The notes under the pieces: generated by a model
Databases searched by the model: none
Told to the model about the DNA's origin: nothing
What the model saw: the letters and a program-made list of their open reading frames with translations, nothing else
NCBI GenBank assembly: GCA_963969595.1
Contig: OZ018417.1
Coordinates: 8,868,501-8,932,500 of the forward strand
Source of the DNA: Neckera pumila
Taxonomy: Eukaryota > Streptophyta > Bryopsida > Hypnales > Neckeraceae
Length of the DNA stretch: 64,000 bases
Direction of reading: 5' to 3'
Translations under genes and position numbers: made by a program
Shown here: one piece after another, positions 35,481 through 47,720 of the stretch
Position numbering within the stretch: position 1 is the stretch's first letter
Layout: every line of letters starts with the position of its first letter

Positions 35481-36780
35481 CATAAAATAGACTTTACTTT
35501 TCCAAACAACCTGCCTATGGGAACGCACAACAACAGATAACTTTGTAATGCCATGCAATTCAAGTTCATGCTTGACAATAGTGTGAATGCATCACCTTCA
35601 TTTTTTTTCAACGCTCTTAAAAAAAGTCCGCCTTCCTAGCTACTATTAGGTGGGAATGTCCCTTAGGTCATCTTTTTCTTCCTTCTCCACATTCAACTGT
35701 CTTCTACTTTTGTAAATCAGCTTATGAGTTCAAATGACATAAGATGTCAACAAAAAAACTAATAGGTGATCCCTAGAAATGAATCATTGACATAAAAAAT
35801 AGTGCAAATTCACCTTCATTTCCTTGCAGGCATTGTGTGAGGCAGCTCTTGCTTCTTTTGAGCACATTGTGTGAGAGACTGTCAATTTCATAAAAAAATA
35901 CAAATGATTTTCCAAAGGGATGTACATGGCATTTTCCCATTCATTGTTAGCTTTTTGAAAAGAGGTACATAAGATCTTTTGGGATTGAATGTAACACTTT
36001 CAGATTACAGAATTTCAAAGGAAATACCCATGAAATTGCATAGGAGGTAGTCATTTTTGGGGAGTTTTTGTCACAGCAATTTTGTTCACAAAGTTCTAAA
36101 GAGTTTTGGCAAGAAAAATCCAAACAAGCTATCAGCAAGTGCTCAGTAAGAGCACAAGAAAACTACCTAGTAAGCTTCTTCAAGCAAGCTTTCAATATGC
36201 AAATGCAAATTTAACAAACCTTCAAGTCTAAAAGCACCAAGACTTTATGGTTTAGAGTGAACAATTGACCATTTTCATAAACGTATCATTTAAATAAGGC
36301 CATAATCTTATCTTAGTGAAGAATGTTGCATCTGTTGACCAAAAAACAAATCAAGATTGGGAAAAAAAAATTTGTAACCCATGAAATCAAGGGTTGTGGA
36401 TCCTTAACTAACACACAATGGATCAGAAGACTTTGAAGCTAAACAAATTTTAGTTCTTGATACAACTGCACTAATCCATCTACTTGCTGGTGGTTTGTGG
36501 AGTTTCAAAATAAAGCAGGCGCCATATGTCACAACCAGAATTTTTAGTTTTCCCTTGCTTACCTAAAAGTTGGAACGGAAATGAGTAATTAGAATCTAGA
36601 TCCTGCTAGGAGGCAGAAGAAGATTGAAGATAGACAATGCTAATGCAGTAAGGGGTAAACTGGGTTTGATCCGGTCAAAATATTAGTACTTAGGAGCGGA
36701 ATCACATCCGGAACTTATCTTGGATCGGATTAGGGTTGAACCAGATTGCTATGGATCAGATCAGAAAAGGTCATGATGAC
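35481..36780. other. Intergenic DNA; right end of the Harbinger element unresolved
   Basis: I looked for a terminus matching GACCATCT..CAATGC here and did not find one. No gene is supported. Confidence 0.4.
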
Positions 36781-36799
36781 CAGTCAGGGGTCTTGGGAC

Positions 36800-36807
36800 T
36801 ATATAAA
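36800..36807 (+). promoter_or_regulatory. TATA box upstream of the gag-like ORF
   Basis: TATATAAA lies about 270 bp before the first ATG of the gag-like frame, after a GATC-rich stretch. The spacing suits a retrotransposon or gene promoter. Confidence 0.5.
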
Positions 36808-37071
36808 GGCTGGTCGTCTCCCTTTTCACTCCTTTACTTCCTAGAGTTTTGGAGCTGACCTTGAGCGCTTTAACGCCTTTGTCTGCGCCAGAGGCGTTGT
36901 GTGCATGGAAACTTTAGTACGAATGCGTCAGAGTGCAGGAGAGATTGAGCTTGTGTGGGCTGCAGGTTTGTGTTGTCTTCCGGTTGAGATCGGACGAGAG
37001 AAAGTGAGGAATGGGATGTGCGGCTAAGAGAAAGTGAGGTAGCGACCAGGAAGGGTCCAACTAGTAAGTCC

Positions 37072-38730
37072 ATGTCTATGCCTTAGCTTCGCAAGAGCAG
37101 ACCGGGAGTGCCCAGTTCCTCCTCCGAGATTAAGCTTCGGAAAGTAGTTCCGGTCATCCCTTCCAAAGAACCGGCGAGGACCAAGCTCATGGAGGACCTC
37201 AACGCGATGGGCTGTTTGCGATTGATGGACAAACCCTGGAGGTTTAGGGAGGAGCAGATGGTGAAAGAGTTGAAGTGCAAAATGTCGAATTAGTTCAACA
37301 ATACTGTCCGGGGGCGTCCAACCGAGTGGGAAGAAGAGAGGTGGAGAGAGGTCTACAACTTCCGGTTAGGGGGTTCTGGCATGGCGGCACGAAGGGCGGA
37401 ATTCATCCATGATAAGTTTCATAGAGAGTCAAGTAGCAAAGACGGGTATGCAATTGCAGATTGCATAAACGACCAGCACCTCCACCTTCTCTAGTTTTTG
37501 GTCTTGATCATCCACCCGGAGAAGCCGACGAGGGTGACAATGACCATCGGCAATACCATTTTGGGGGCCCTGAGCGGGGAATGGAAGGTGAACTGTGCCC
37601 GGATCTTTTGCAATCTGGTGTCCCAGCTTGTGATGAGGGTTGGAAAGAGTAGGGCCACTCTTTTGAGTCCCTATCTCTTTCACCTCTACCAGCGCAACCA
37701 ACTCCTCACCAACACGGAGGAGAAAAAATGGAACATTCAGGAATCCATCTTGAAGTATGAGGAGCCGGGTTTGGATGACAAACTGGAGGACGTAACTGGA
37801 TCCAAACCCGAGACAGAAGAGGAAGATGAGGAAGAGCACCTCAGGACGAGGAAGCGGATGAAGACGACGCCTCCTCATAAGAGAGGAACCCCTCCTACCA
37901 ACCTGTCTACTCTTGAACAGGGACCAGAAATGGAGTTGATAGAGGCCGAAGATCCGAATGATCCATTCAATCAGCTGATTGTTATTCTCTGCGGAATACG
38001 AGCAGATTGGGAGATCAAGAGGAGGACCCTCACTAGTATGGAAGAGCTAGTGGGTGCGCCAAGAGACAGCAGGCTACCGGATAAGGTAGCACAACACATT
38101 TCCAATCCGGATGAGCACCGGAAGCAGGAGGCGGAGATTTGTCGGCTTCAGGAGGAAGTCAACACTTTGAAGGCAGAGATAGTTGCCTTCAAAGAGGATA
38201 AGACCGCAGTCCGGGAAATGGCGGATGCAAATCAGAAGGTGGCCGAGATGGTAAAGGCCACCCTCGGAGAGTCCGGATCTGCCGCTGTCAAGGCGGAGTT
38301 ATTCGACAAAAGAGTATACGAGGAGAAGAAAGTATCTAGTTCCCGGATAGTTCAGATCCTGACTGACTTTACCGATCGGGTAGAAGCGGCAATGGTGGCG
38401 GCTAAGGAGGCAGCCGACCAGATGGACATCAGCAGCCAGAAGCTGAACAGGTCCATGTACTCCCAGGAGATCCAGCTTTCGGACTTCTCGCTGTCGGGAT
38501 CGTTTGCGGCAGGAGGATCAAATGCAAGGGAGCCCAAGGATTGGACTCCCGAGTCAAAGAAGAGTCAACAAAGGCCAGGGCCTAGACAACCAATTCATTT
38601 GGATTCATTGCCAAGATCAGATCTTCCGGATCTTGTTGCCAGGGAGCGGAGCAGGGACTTGACCAAAGTTTTCAGCCAACTACCCGCGGAACCCAAGAGC
38701 CTTGCATTGGGTGGGGGAGTTGCAGAGTAG
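37072..38730 (+). pseudogene. Retrotransposon gag-like protein with three in-frame TAG codons
   Basis: From the ATG at 37,072 a single frame runs to 38,730. It is interrupted by TAG at 37,084-37,086, 37,291-37,293 and 37,492-37,494; beyond the last the frame is open for 412 codons. The middle part (WRFREEQ..., then a tryptophan-rich EEERWREVYNF segment, then IIHPEKPTRVTMTIGN and SPYLFHLYQ) resembles the 'putative plant transposon protein' domain found in plant retrotransposons. After it come an acidic stretch with a basic RKRMK motif, a coiled-coil segment (about 38,090-38,420), and a Ser/Pro-rich tail. No protease, reverse transcriptase or integrase follows, so the element is non-autonomous or truncated. 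Each TAG is one C-to-T change from CAG. Confidence 0.6.
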
Positions 38731-39660
38731 GTAGGAATGTAATTTTTATAAAATAGTTAGGACTGGATCAGATGTTGATCCGATCTGGTCGGTTAGGATC
38801 GGATTTGGAAGTTCCGTGCGGATTTTTGGGGGCCTTTTTGCCTTTGTAAAATCAAGTTGTATACAAGCCAGCCCCTACTTGAGAGCTGAGAGTCTTTTCG
38901 CCCAAATTTTGTTTGTGTCTTCTATTGGCCTCTTGTTGTGTGACTCTTTCGTGTGTGGTAGGGTTGTGTGGTGAGGAATTAGGAAGGAGCACGTTGGTTT
39001 GGGTGTGATTTCTCCTTTTGGTGCTTATTTTGATCTTATATGCAAGTGAGCGGGTTGTGAAAGAGTTGGGAGTGGATTTCAGTTCCTCAGCACTTCTAAG
39101 GTTTAGGTTTCTGGGTGAGACAGTTGTTGTTAGATTAGGCAAATAGGGAGGGATTCCTTAGTCGCGCTAGAACTCCTAGGTGGGAAATCCGGTTGAGTGT
39201 CCGATCTCCTGAGAGATTTCACTACCCTAGTTAATAAACGGAAGAGCTTTAGTCGATGTTGGAACAGACAGATACACTTGTAACCACCTGACTTCGTACA
39301 GACAGAACTTGGCGCTAAGGTTGTTGTAGTATGAGAGGATCGTACGGGGGGGTTTTGTGTGACCTGTGATCCGAAGAGTTCTCTAGATTGCTGTGAAGGA
39401 TTAAACCGGATTTGGATTAGTGTAGGAGATTGGAGAGTAGAAAAGTGGGTCTTCAGCCACTATAAGTCATGAAAAGAGTGGCGGGCTTGCCACTCTCAAA
39501 AGCAAGTAACGAACCCTCTGATGGTGAAACAGAAGTAAAACTAAACCGGATGAGAGTAAGAGTGAATAGGAATTGATCAGACCGGATCAGATAGTTGGCC
39601 GGATTGAAAAAGAGGAAGAGGGTCCAATTGTAGTTTTCAATGTTGTGGTGTTAGGACCGG
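38731..39660 (+). mobile_element. 3' region of the retrotransposon-like element, possible LTR remnant
   Basis: A moderately GC-rich region rich in GGATC/CCGGAT motifs follows the gag-like gene. It contains ACTTGGCGCTAAGG at about 39,307, which resembles the TTGGCGC sequence seen at primer-binding sites just after some plant LTRs. I could not find a matching second LTR near 36.6-37.0 kb, so boundaries are not assigned. Confidence 0.35.
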
Positions 39661-41002
39661 AAGAGGAAATATGAATATTAAGTGAGCTTAAAGACCAAAT
39701 AAGGCTAGATATTTCACAAAATCTCGCGGGTTCGATCTTTAGAGTCACTTTGTTATGCTTTAGAGTGGTTTTTGGAAGTATAACTGGGAATTTGCTTACC
39801 ATGTGTTGCGACACTATACTTGATTTACAAGCATAGGAATCACAAGTGAACACAAGAAAAATTGCTCAAATAAATTACAGAGGATTTAGAGGCAAAAAAG
39901 GGTCATTTTAGGCTTGTTCTCCAATCTATCCCTATGTTGTGAACCAACAGGCTGTCCAAATAATATTTTTCAAATTTTTTTTCCCCAATTTTTTATTTAA
40001 AAATAAAAAATAAAAAATCTGATGTAGCAATCATTTGGCCATATCACCCTGTTGCAGTGGCGTAGTTCCAATAATTGGAAAATTCAGCATAATTTACGGG
40101 AGGACTTGTGGAAACTAATAGCCTTTTACAGGGTCTAAATTCTCTCTTATGTAGCCTACTCAAGCAATAAACATAAAAAATTGCTCAAAGAAGTAGCCTA
40201 TACACCAAATCAAAGAAAATAGTTGTCGGTATGATCTCAAAGAAAACTAAATTGGCGTTCAATATAAAACCTTTGGATACAATTGATGACACAATTTTAA
40301 GGAGCTTAGCATTTGTGTTGTTTGATTTTGAAGTTTTAGATATTTGAACAACGATTTTGCAATTAGGCCCTAATTGAAAAAGGCCCTAAGGTAGGCCCCC
40401 CAAATTCGCTAGTGGCACAAAACCGCCATCATTACTCTGGATACATCTCCAAAATCAATATGTACGTGTCTATTGGAAGAAACCATTTTAGTTACTCTAC
40501 CAAAAAATGCTTTGATCCTTGATAGCTTTTGCATATGATACCTAAATGTTGTGTTCTTTGCTGCATTGGAACTTTCTTTCACTTGCCAATAAGAAAATAT
40601 GAAAATTTGATCAAAATAAAAATAGTAATTATTCTAACAATAGAAGTAATAGTAACTAGTCCAATAGCAAATAATAGTGATTTTGCGGGTGCCTACCAGG
40701 GCTTTTTTTGGCTTTTTAGTCCCAGATTGCACCAAAAAAAATAATTTGGCTAAAAAAAAAAAAAACTAAGAAGTTTTTTGCCAGAAAATTTAAAATTAAA
40801 AAAAAAATCTTGGATGAAATCTCTAGATTGTGGATGAAATAGAATTATGGATGTGCTATGTGCTAATGTGATATTTTCTATCTAATATGTGGATGGATGT
40901 TGAAATTTGGAGCACCACTATCCATACCTTAAATTAGATTCTAAATTGTTAGTTTTGTTTGTTTTGGTGAGATTTCCTAGATTATACGTCCTCTAATCAC
41001 GA
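39661..41002. other. Intergenic AT-rich DNA
   Basis: No supported gene. Confidence 0.5.
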
Positions 41003-41734
41003 GTGATTGCAAGAAAGACCAATACTATTTTGCGTCACACTTGAAGTGTCGGAGTTGTTATCGGCTATAACTTTTGAAGAATGAATCCAATTAATTTGAA
41101 AATTTTATTGGAGATGGCTAACTTGATCTTGTTTAGATTCCTTATTTTTCAAAAAAATTTAAAAATCAATTTTTTATTTAAATTTCAATTTAGCTAATTT
41201 GTCACACTTTGCGGTTTAGGGATTTTTAGTATTGGGGAGTATCCAAACTTAATGATCTAGATCTGAAATTTCTATGGTCTATTCCCATAGTTGGAAGTCA
41301 TGTCTCTACCAAAGGAGATTTAAAAATATTTTATTTTATGTCCTCCACACACGTGTGAATAGGGATCCCTTGCGCACGCAGTTCTGAACATTCAAAATTG
41401 TTTCAAGATCATTTTTTGGGTGAAATCTCTTTTCCATAAAGTCCTCCCAAATGGCCAATTTTTAGTTTCCTTAAAAATAGTTTTTACTATTATTTTTAAA
41501 TTAAAATGTGAAAGTACCTATTTTCATGAGATTTTGCACTTTTCTAGTTCTCCTACTTAGAGAATTTTCTATGCTTTTCCTTCCTAGGGTACCGTCTTCT
41601 TAAAGGTGTATACATTAAACATATTTTTCAGATTTTCTTAAAATTGTTTTTCTAATTATACAGTACTCCCCCCCAAAAATGAGTACTTTGGCAAACGCTA
41701 TGTTTTTCAATCGGTCTTTCTTTCTTGCATTCAC
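41003..41734. mobile_element. TIR element, family N
   Basis: The left end is GTGATTGCAAGAAAGACC; the right end, read inward, is GTGAATGCAAGAAAGAAAGA. It belongs with 26,922-27,695. It is non-coding, and the target duplication is unclear. Confidence 0.6.
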
Positions 41735-42070
41735 GTGAATGTGCTTAATATCATTGGAAGGCTCTCAGCAAGGAGGGGAGCACGGTTTATATTTTGTGGC
41801 GTTTGGACCTACGGTGTGAAAGTTACTGAATTTAAAAGTTTGTATGAATTAAAAAAATTAGAAGATTATAGTTTTACTTTTATTTCAATTGTGGCAACGG
41901 TACAAGGCACACTAGTAACATTTTATATTGCCACTTTGGCACTTCATAAAAAATAAGAAAAAAAAAAAAAAAAGTCTGGTGACCACCTTACAGGCCGACT
42001 TGAAGAAATCATCTATTTTACAAGATGGGTGGGTATGCTCTTAGTTAATGGCAGTTTAAAGCAAAGGTAG

Positions 42071-43158
42071 CATAACATTCAGTAGCATTTAGAGAGACTG
42101 CCTTCTATTCTGTAAAGTCCTCATCTACGAATTTCATCCACATATTATTAATGTAAACTCAGGACCAAGACAATGGAAGTACATTTATGGTGCACCTCAG
42201 TTTTTTAGCTAATTCTATAATAAAACATTTAAAAACAAGTAATTATAAAGATTGATGGTTTGCCAAATCCAAAAAATCCATTGAGTATTATACCATTGAA
42301 ATCTAACCATGTGCCATCAATAACTTATTTTGAGTATTCTATAAAAAAGATAAGCTCTTTGTGTATACATGGGGTGGTAGGAGGTAGAACAACCCATGTG
42401 GGGTATCTAATTTAGAATTTGTAGTTTCTCAACCGCTCATAGTTAAGTCTAAAGTAGGAATTGTGTTAAAACTAGAATAAAAATCCATTTGTGATTTCAA
42501 TCTTCCACTAAAAAGTTATTGACAAATTTCAGAGAGAAGATGTTTGAAAAGGTCAAAAAAAAAATCCTTTCCAACCCCTCTATGAAATTTGTCCATAACT
42601 TTTGAGTGGAAGATTGAAATCTCAAACATAATTTTAGAGATGAAAGTTGACTTAATTTCCCAACTTAGTTTAGTTCAAAGTCTTTTGCAAAATGTCATTC
42701 TACTATGCCTAAATGAGATTTGAAATTCTAGTTTTAACATAGTTCCTACTTTAGGCTTAACTATGAGCGGTAAGAAACTACAAATTCTAAATTACATAAC
42801 CCACATTGTTTATTTAACCTCCTACCACCCCATAAGTATCTAAGGAGTTGTATTCTAATTCCAAATCACAAAATATGAATGGCTTATAAAGCAAAGTGAA
42901 TGAATTCAAAACACTGAAATTATTGACCTCAATGAATTGATTGTCATTTTGTTTAAAATTGTCATTTTGTATACTGTTCTAATTGTGTAGTTGCGACCCT
43001 GGCACTGAGCAAAGTTTTGACATTTTCAGCACTTGGCCATTTAGTTGATTTGGGTGTGAAATATTTCACACCATGTCATCCCTCGGATGAAATCATGTGA
43101 AATGATTCCACATCATTCCGTCAGCAAGAAGGCAGTCTCTCTAGACTACTACTGAATA
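42071..43158. mobile_element. Inverted-repeat element with CATAACATTCAGTAGCA ends
   Basis: 42,071-42,106 (ending TAGAGAGACTGCCTTCT) is repeated in inverse orientation at about 43,127-43,158, and its outermost part again at 43,391-43,406 (GCTACTGAATGTTATG). The right side lies within about 330 bp of the thylakoid gene start. Another inverted-repeat element is nested inside. Confidence 0.55.
42335..42865. mobile_element. Long inverted-repeat element (GGGGTGGTAGGAGGT arms)
   Basis: Arms of about 200 bp: GGGGTGGTAGGAGGT at 42,371 faces CCTCCTACCACCCC at 42,818-42,831, and similarity continues inward to about 42,530 and 42,600. Half of a related element is embedded in the CACTA transposon at about 13,320-13,580. 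Confidence 0.7.
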
Positions 43159-43480
43159 GTCCTCTTTGGGGGGGCAAAATGGAGCTAGAAAGCACCATTT
43201 CAAAGTGAAAGTCTTTTTCTTGCCAGAAAAGTTTCAATCCAATTTAAAATATGGATGAAAAAGTGTATGAATTTGATTGAAGAGTGTTTTATGGTACAAA
43301 AGATGGATGTACAAATAAATAAAATGCTTCACCAAATTTTAAGTGATCGCCATCCTGGCACTTTTTCAGAAACAAAAAAAAAAAAGGGCTGCTACTGAAT
43401 GTTATGGGAAGTGGCCGAGATCCATCAGTAGTCCATCCCCAGGTTCAAACCTCCCCAGAATCTCCCCCTGCGTCCCCGTG

Positions 43481-43509
43481 ATTGGTTCGCGGGTAAGCGG
43501 GTAAGATAA
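43481..43509 (+). promoter_or_regulatory. CCAAT-type and GATA-type motifs of the thylakoid gene
   Basis: ATTGG (reverse CCAAT) at 43,481 and AGATAAC (GATA/I-box-like core) at 43,504-43,510 lie 215-245 bp before the ATG. I-box-like GATA motifs are common in light-regulated plant promoters. This is motif-level evidence only. Confidence 0.3.
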
Positions 43510-43724
43510 CTGGGCCGACGCGAGCCGTGCGAGCAGGGAAGCCTGGAAGCCACAAGCTCTCTGCGGCCCGTCTGTTACTCTCCTCCGACGCCTGGAGAGA
43601 CGCCCCACCACGACCATCGCCCAATTCTCCTCGCCAATTGCCCAAATTCGCAATCTCATCGCCAAGGCAAGCCAAGCCAGCCAGCTTGAGCTTGTTCTCC
43701 CGAGCTCGCGCGCTTCCGCTAGCT

Positions 43725-44865
43725 ATGGCGTCGCTCTCTGCCTCGCACGCGCTGGCCGCAACCCCGCTGCCGCTCGTCGCCTCATCCTCATCCTCTTCTT
43801 CTTCCTCCACCCGCCGTGGGGGGTGTCCTGTCGTGGTTTCCGCCACCGGCGCAGATGGCTCTTCACAGCCCAAGCTCGCGATGATCTCGCGACGACACGC
43901 GGCCGTCACGTCGCTCACCGCGCTCTCCGTCTTCCTGTTCTCGCACCCCGCGCACGCGCGCGACATTCCGATCTTCGGATTGAAGAAGGCCAAGAAACTG
44001 GGCGAGCAGGTCAGTTGGGAGGCATTTGGGGGGAATTCGTGGGGTTGGGAGGTTGGGGCAATGTGGGGTGCTTGGGGTCTTGGCTGTGGATGCTCTGTTT
44101 CGGTGTACACGTAGTTTGTTCGGGACGAGGGAGTGCTTCTTTTGATTTTGAACCCTTCTGTACATTCTCTTCATGGAATCTAGACTGCAATATACTCGTT
44201 CGTTGGTGTCATTGTTGGAGATTGGATTTTGAAATTAGGGAGGGATTAGGGGTAGGGCTGGGATTGTAGTTCATGTTTGTTTCGTAGCTGGAATGCGACG
44301 AGGAATGTGTTTTGAGTTTGTAGGTTTTTGGTTTGTGGGGCTGGGCTTTTGCTTTTTTGAGGAGTTTACATTTCATGGTGACTAGGAGCATGATAATGTG
44401 ATATTGACCTGAATTAACGCTGTCCGTTTATTGACTTTCTTTGAAGTGATAGTAGTTTTGTTCTGAGGTTAATTTCGTTGCTTGGTGGCATACTGTCATT
44501 GTTTAGATATGAGAACGAATCTCGAAAAGTATCGAAGGTATTCCTGGTGAAAATGTATCTGTAGGTTTCGAATATGACGGATATTGCAGATGATGTGCTC
44601 AATTGTTGTCCTGTGTTTGTGCCTGCATTTTGGAATTCAGGTAGTTCAAGAAGTGAAGGATTTGGTTAAGGAAGGAGAAGGAGCAATCACAGGTGCCGTG
44701 GCCGAGTTCCCTGGCGCTGCCGTGCCGAACATTCCTAACATTCCTAGTATCTCAGGAGAGGGTTTGACTCCTGCAGTGCAAGCTGGCGCAGTTGCTGGTG
44801 CAGGGGTAGTTGGAGTGCTGATTGCTTCTTCTGTAGTGAGTTCTCTCGTGAGCACTGCGAAGTAA
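43725..44865 (+). CDS. Small thylakoid protein with bipartite targeting and a C-terminal membrane helix
   Basis: Two exons: 43,725-44,009 and 44,641-44,865, joined in phase 0 by an intron with donor CAG|GTCAGT and acceptor TTCAG|GTAG. The product has 169 residues. Residues 1-50 are Ser/Ala-rich, as in chloroplast transit peptides. They are followed by ISRRHAA (twin arginine at 56-57), a hydrophobic run, and AHA|RD (cleavage after about 78), together a thylakoid Tat-type signal. The mature part starts RDIPIFGLKK, has a charged EVKDLVKEGEG helix, a Pro/Ile repeat (VPNIPNIPSIS), and an Ala/Val/Gly-rich membrane segment at about 142-165. It resembles small plant thylakoid proteins that I recall being annotated as photosystem I associated, but I am not certain of the family. 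The 43,527 in-frame extension lacks an ATG, so I use 43,725. The gene is GC-rich at its 5' end, unlike its surroundings. Confidence 0.75.
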
Positions 44866-45700
44866 AACATCAAAGCTTTTGTGTATATTGTGCACCGCGG
44901 CCTTCATTTGTATCTTGTCTTTCATTGAAATACATTGAGATTACAGGTTAGATATAATAAGTAGTTTGGAGTCATTTCGGCATATGCCGCGGTATTGGTG
45001 ATTGCTCTTGAAGGAGGGGAGTCGGAGTTCTCATGTAGTGTACTCTTGCTAGCACCTTGGGGAGGAACTCTTGGACCCTTTTTCTCATAATGAGTTCATT
45101 TGGAAGAGCTCATCCTTTCCAAATAAATGAACTGCCAATAGTTCACGCGATTGTGATCAGGTTTCTTCTTTTCCTCTGAATCATTTCACTGCTTTTGCAC
45201 ACAACTTACATTAGCGAAGCATTTTCTGCTCGTTTCTGTTGGAGCATTTGAATGACAGCCTGCTGCATCTGATCTTTGACGAAGGTGACTTGAATTCTTT
45301 TACGGAGTAGAATTTTGATTGCCTGCAGGTGGTGACTTATACACAGGAATGGCCTCACTTCATATGCGAAGCATTCCAGCCCCAAAGATTACCTTGTTGT
45401 GTCAAATTTCATGTTTCATCACATGAAATTTCAGCAACTGATCCCGTTATAGTAGCATGTGTTTCTGTCATCTGTTTAGAAAAGTGTCAGTTAGGAAAAT
45501 GGTAATCCGAACTTGATGGATTGCTTGTCCATAAGAATCTGCTCATGTGCACTTGGAGGGAGAATCAGGAGCTTGAGTATTCAACTTTCTACAGCCTTTA
45601 GGACGGTGAGGTAGTGATTACCGATAAGTACACTGATTTATCCTAATAGTGCGTGTGAACATAGTTTATCAAAGTCACGTTATTTTGAATTAGTGCATAT
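44866..45700 (+). other. 3' untranslated and downstream region of the thylakoid gene
   Basis: Intermediate GC content with no further coding frame. The transcript end cannot be placed from sequence alone. Confidence 0.4.
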
Positions 45701-45984
45701 TGTACCAATTTTCACAAAAAACGAAATTTTGGTGGTGACAATAATTTTCTAGGTGAGATTAATTCTTGTTCATTAATAGAATAAATTAGTGTAGTGTTAG
45801 CTACCATCAAGGGACAACTACACTTTTCCTTGAAATTATGTGGGTAAATGAAATTGTATTGTACTTGGGGTAAATAAAAAGTATCATTTCTAACTTTCAG
45901 GACTTTATGCAAAATAGGTTGGTGTAAATTCATGTACAAATTATGATAAAGTCCTTGATACATTAAATACATTGTTGAATTTAA

Positions 45985-46565
45985 CCCCTAAATGTCCAAG
46001 GCACCTAGATATGGTGTTTGCAAAATTTTGAAGTTAAATAAAACCTAATCAAGTTGTTATTTTTTAGTATTTTATACTTTTAGAAAGTTCTTTTTGAAGT
46101 CTAATTTTAGCACCAAAAATCCGATCTTGAAATCAATCTTGACTTCCTGTAGTGTTGAGAGCTCTTGGAAATGAGCCTCAATTACACTAGATCTTGGAAA
46201 AGAAATCAATCTTGACTTCCTGTAGTGTTGAGAGTAGATTTTAAGAAGTCATAAATTGATCGGGGTTATACAAAGTAGGCCCCTTAACTTCATATTTTTT
46301 TGGTCACCAACTTTTAGATTTGACTTGTGTAAAGAAGATTGAAAGATTTTTGTAGTTTTAGCACCCTCGTGGTCAAACATTATAATCTTTCACTCTATAA
46401 GTGATATTGTTGTGTTTTCTTTTCCTATGAGATCTCAAACATGTCCAGTTTGAATTTGTACGGTTACAATTCAAAAAAATTGATACAACTTATCAAAATG
46501 TTGGCATTTTGTTCAATTTAGAGCAAATTCTAGGAAGCCCAAAACAGGCCTTGAACATTTAGGGG
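45985..46565. mobile_element. TTAA-flanked piggyBac-like MITE, copy Pd
   Basis: TTAA (45,981-45,984) precedes CCCCTAAATGTCCAAGGC; the right end, read inward from TTAA (46,566-46,569), is CCCCTAAATGTTCAAGGCC. Length is 581 bp and it is non-coding. Internally, GAAATCAATCTTGACTTCCT begins a 33-bp direct repeat at 46,129 and 46,202. Its interior differs from copies Pa/Pb, so it is a separate subfamily. Confidence 0.8.
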
Positions 46566-46569
46566 TTAA

Positions 46570-47720
46570 AAGGTTACACCAAGATGCAAGACATGATGTA
46601 AGTTCTAGTAGAGTTCTGATTCATTGCATGAAATTGCTTGTCATTCCATAGCAAAATCCCGCTTCTCCATATTTTAGAAAGATATTTTAGAAAGCAATAC
46701 AAAATTACTACCTCTTAAATATGTCGCTATATAAAATTGAATTTCAAATAATTCTTACAAATTCTAAAACAATGAGGTTTCTAAATACCTTTGAGGGTGG
46801 GATTCTTCTTGTGTAAGAATATGAAATTAAAACTATCAAATGCATAAAAGCTCACAAAGACAAGTTACAAATCACTAGACAAGTCATATTGATTCTACTT
46901 CTAAAAGACCAAAAAAAGGATGGCATTTATTACTTAGGTTCTAAAATTGTCTACCTTTAAAGTCATTTGGATATTATTATGACAAGTCATATTTTAATAC
47001 AACCAATCTCAAAATTGAAGCCAAATTTTTTTTTTAACCTTTAAAAAATAATACTTGCAATTTGTGGCAATGTAACATGCATAGTAGAAACATCTACAAA
47101 AGATTCTTCATATTTAGTATTCTTTGGACCAAAATACTTCATCTTCTTTACAATAAATGATTACATAAACTATTATGTAGTTTCAAGAAATTAAATCCAA
47201 ATGCCCTAATGCCCTATTTAGAGTAAAATCAAAATTATACAAGCTCTAATAGTACTAAAAATCCATAGTTCAATTATACTAGGAACCACGTTCAATCCCT
47301 TTTAGATGTTGTTAGAGCAATTCTAGTGGTTTGTCTATTAAGCCCACTATGGTATTCCTTGGATGATAAGTAAGCAATGCGTAGTGGCCTATCAAAATCT
47401 TTTTATTGGCACAACAAAAATTGCATTCTTTTGCACTTGTTTTGCAACCCTACCAAATGCTACTATTCGTCTTGAAAATTGTACATTGACATCATCAATG
47501 ATGAGATTCTTTTGCTTCTATATACTAAACTACTTGCCATTATTAGAAAGTTAAAATAATGAGTAGCATGGGTAGGATATGATATTCTTAAATAAAAGAA
47601 GGGGATAATTATATCCCACTCATCTTGCAAAAATTAACTCATATTGCCTTCCTAGATATTCAAGAAAACTTTTTCAAACACTAAAGGCTTTAAAAGGCAA
47701 GGTTAAAAATGTCATGGATT
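46570..47720. other. Intergenic AT-rich DNA
   Basis: No supported gene or structured element. Confidence 0.5.

Noticed and set aside
43445..44110. 221-codon minus-strand frame opposite the thylakoid gene
   Set aside because: It runs through exon 1, the splice donor and promoter, is low-complexity, and is explained by high GC content.
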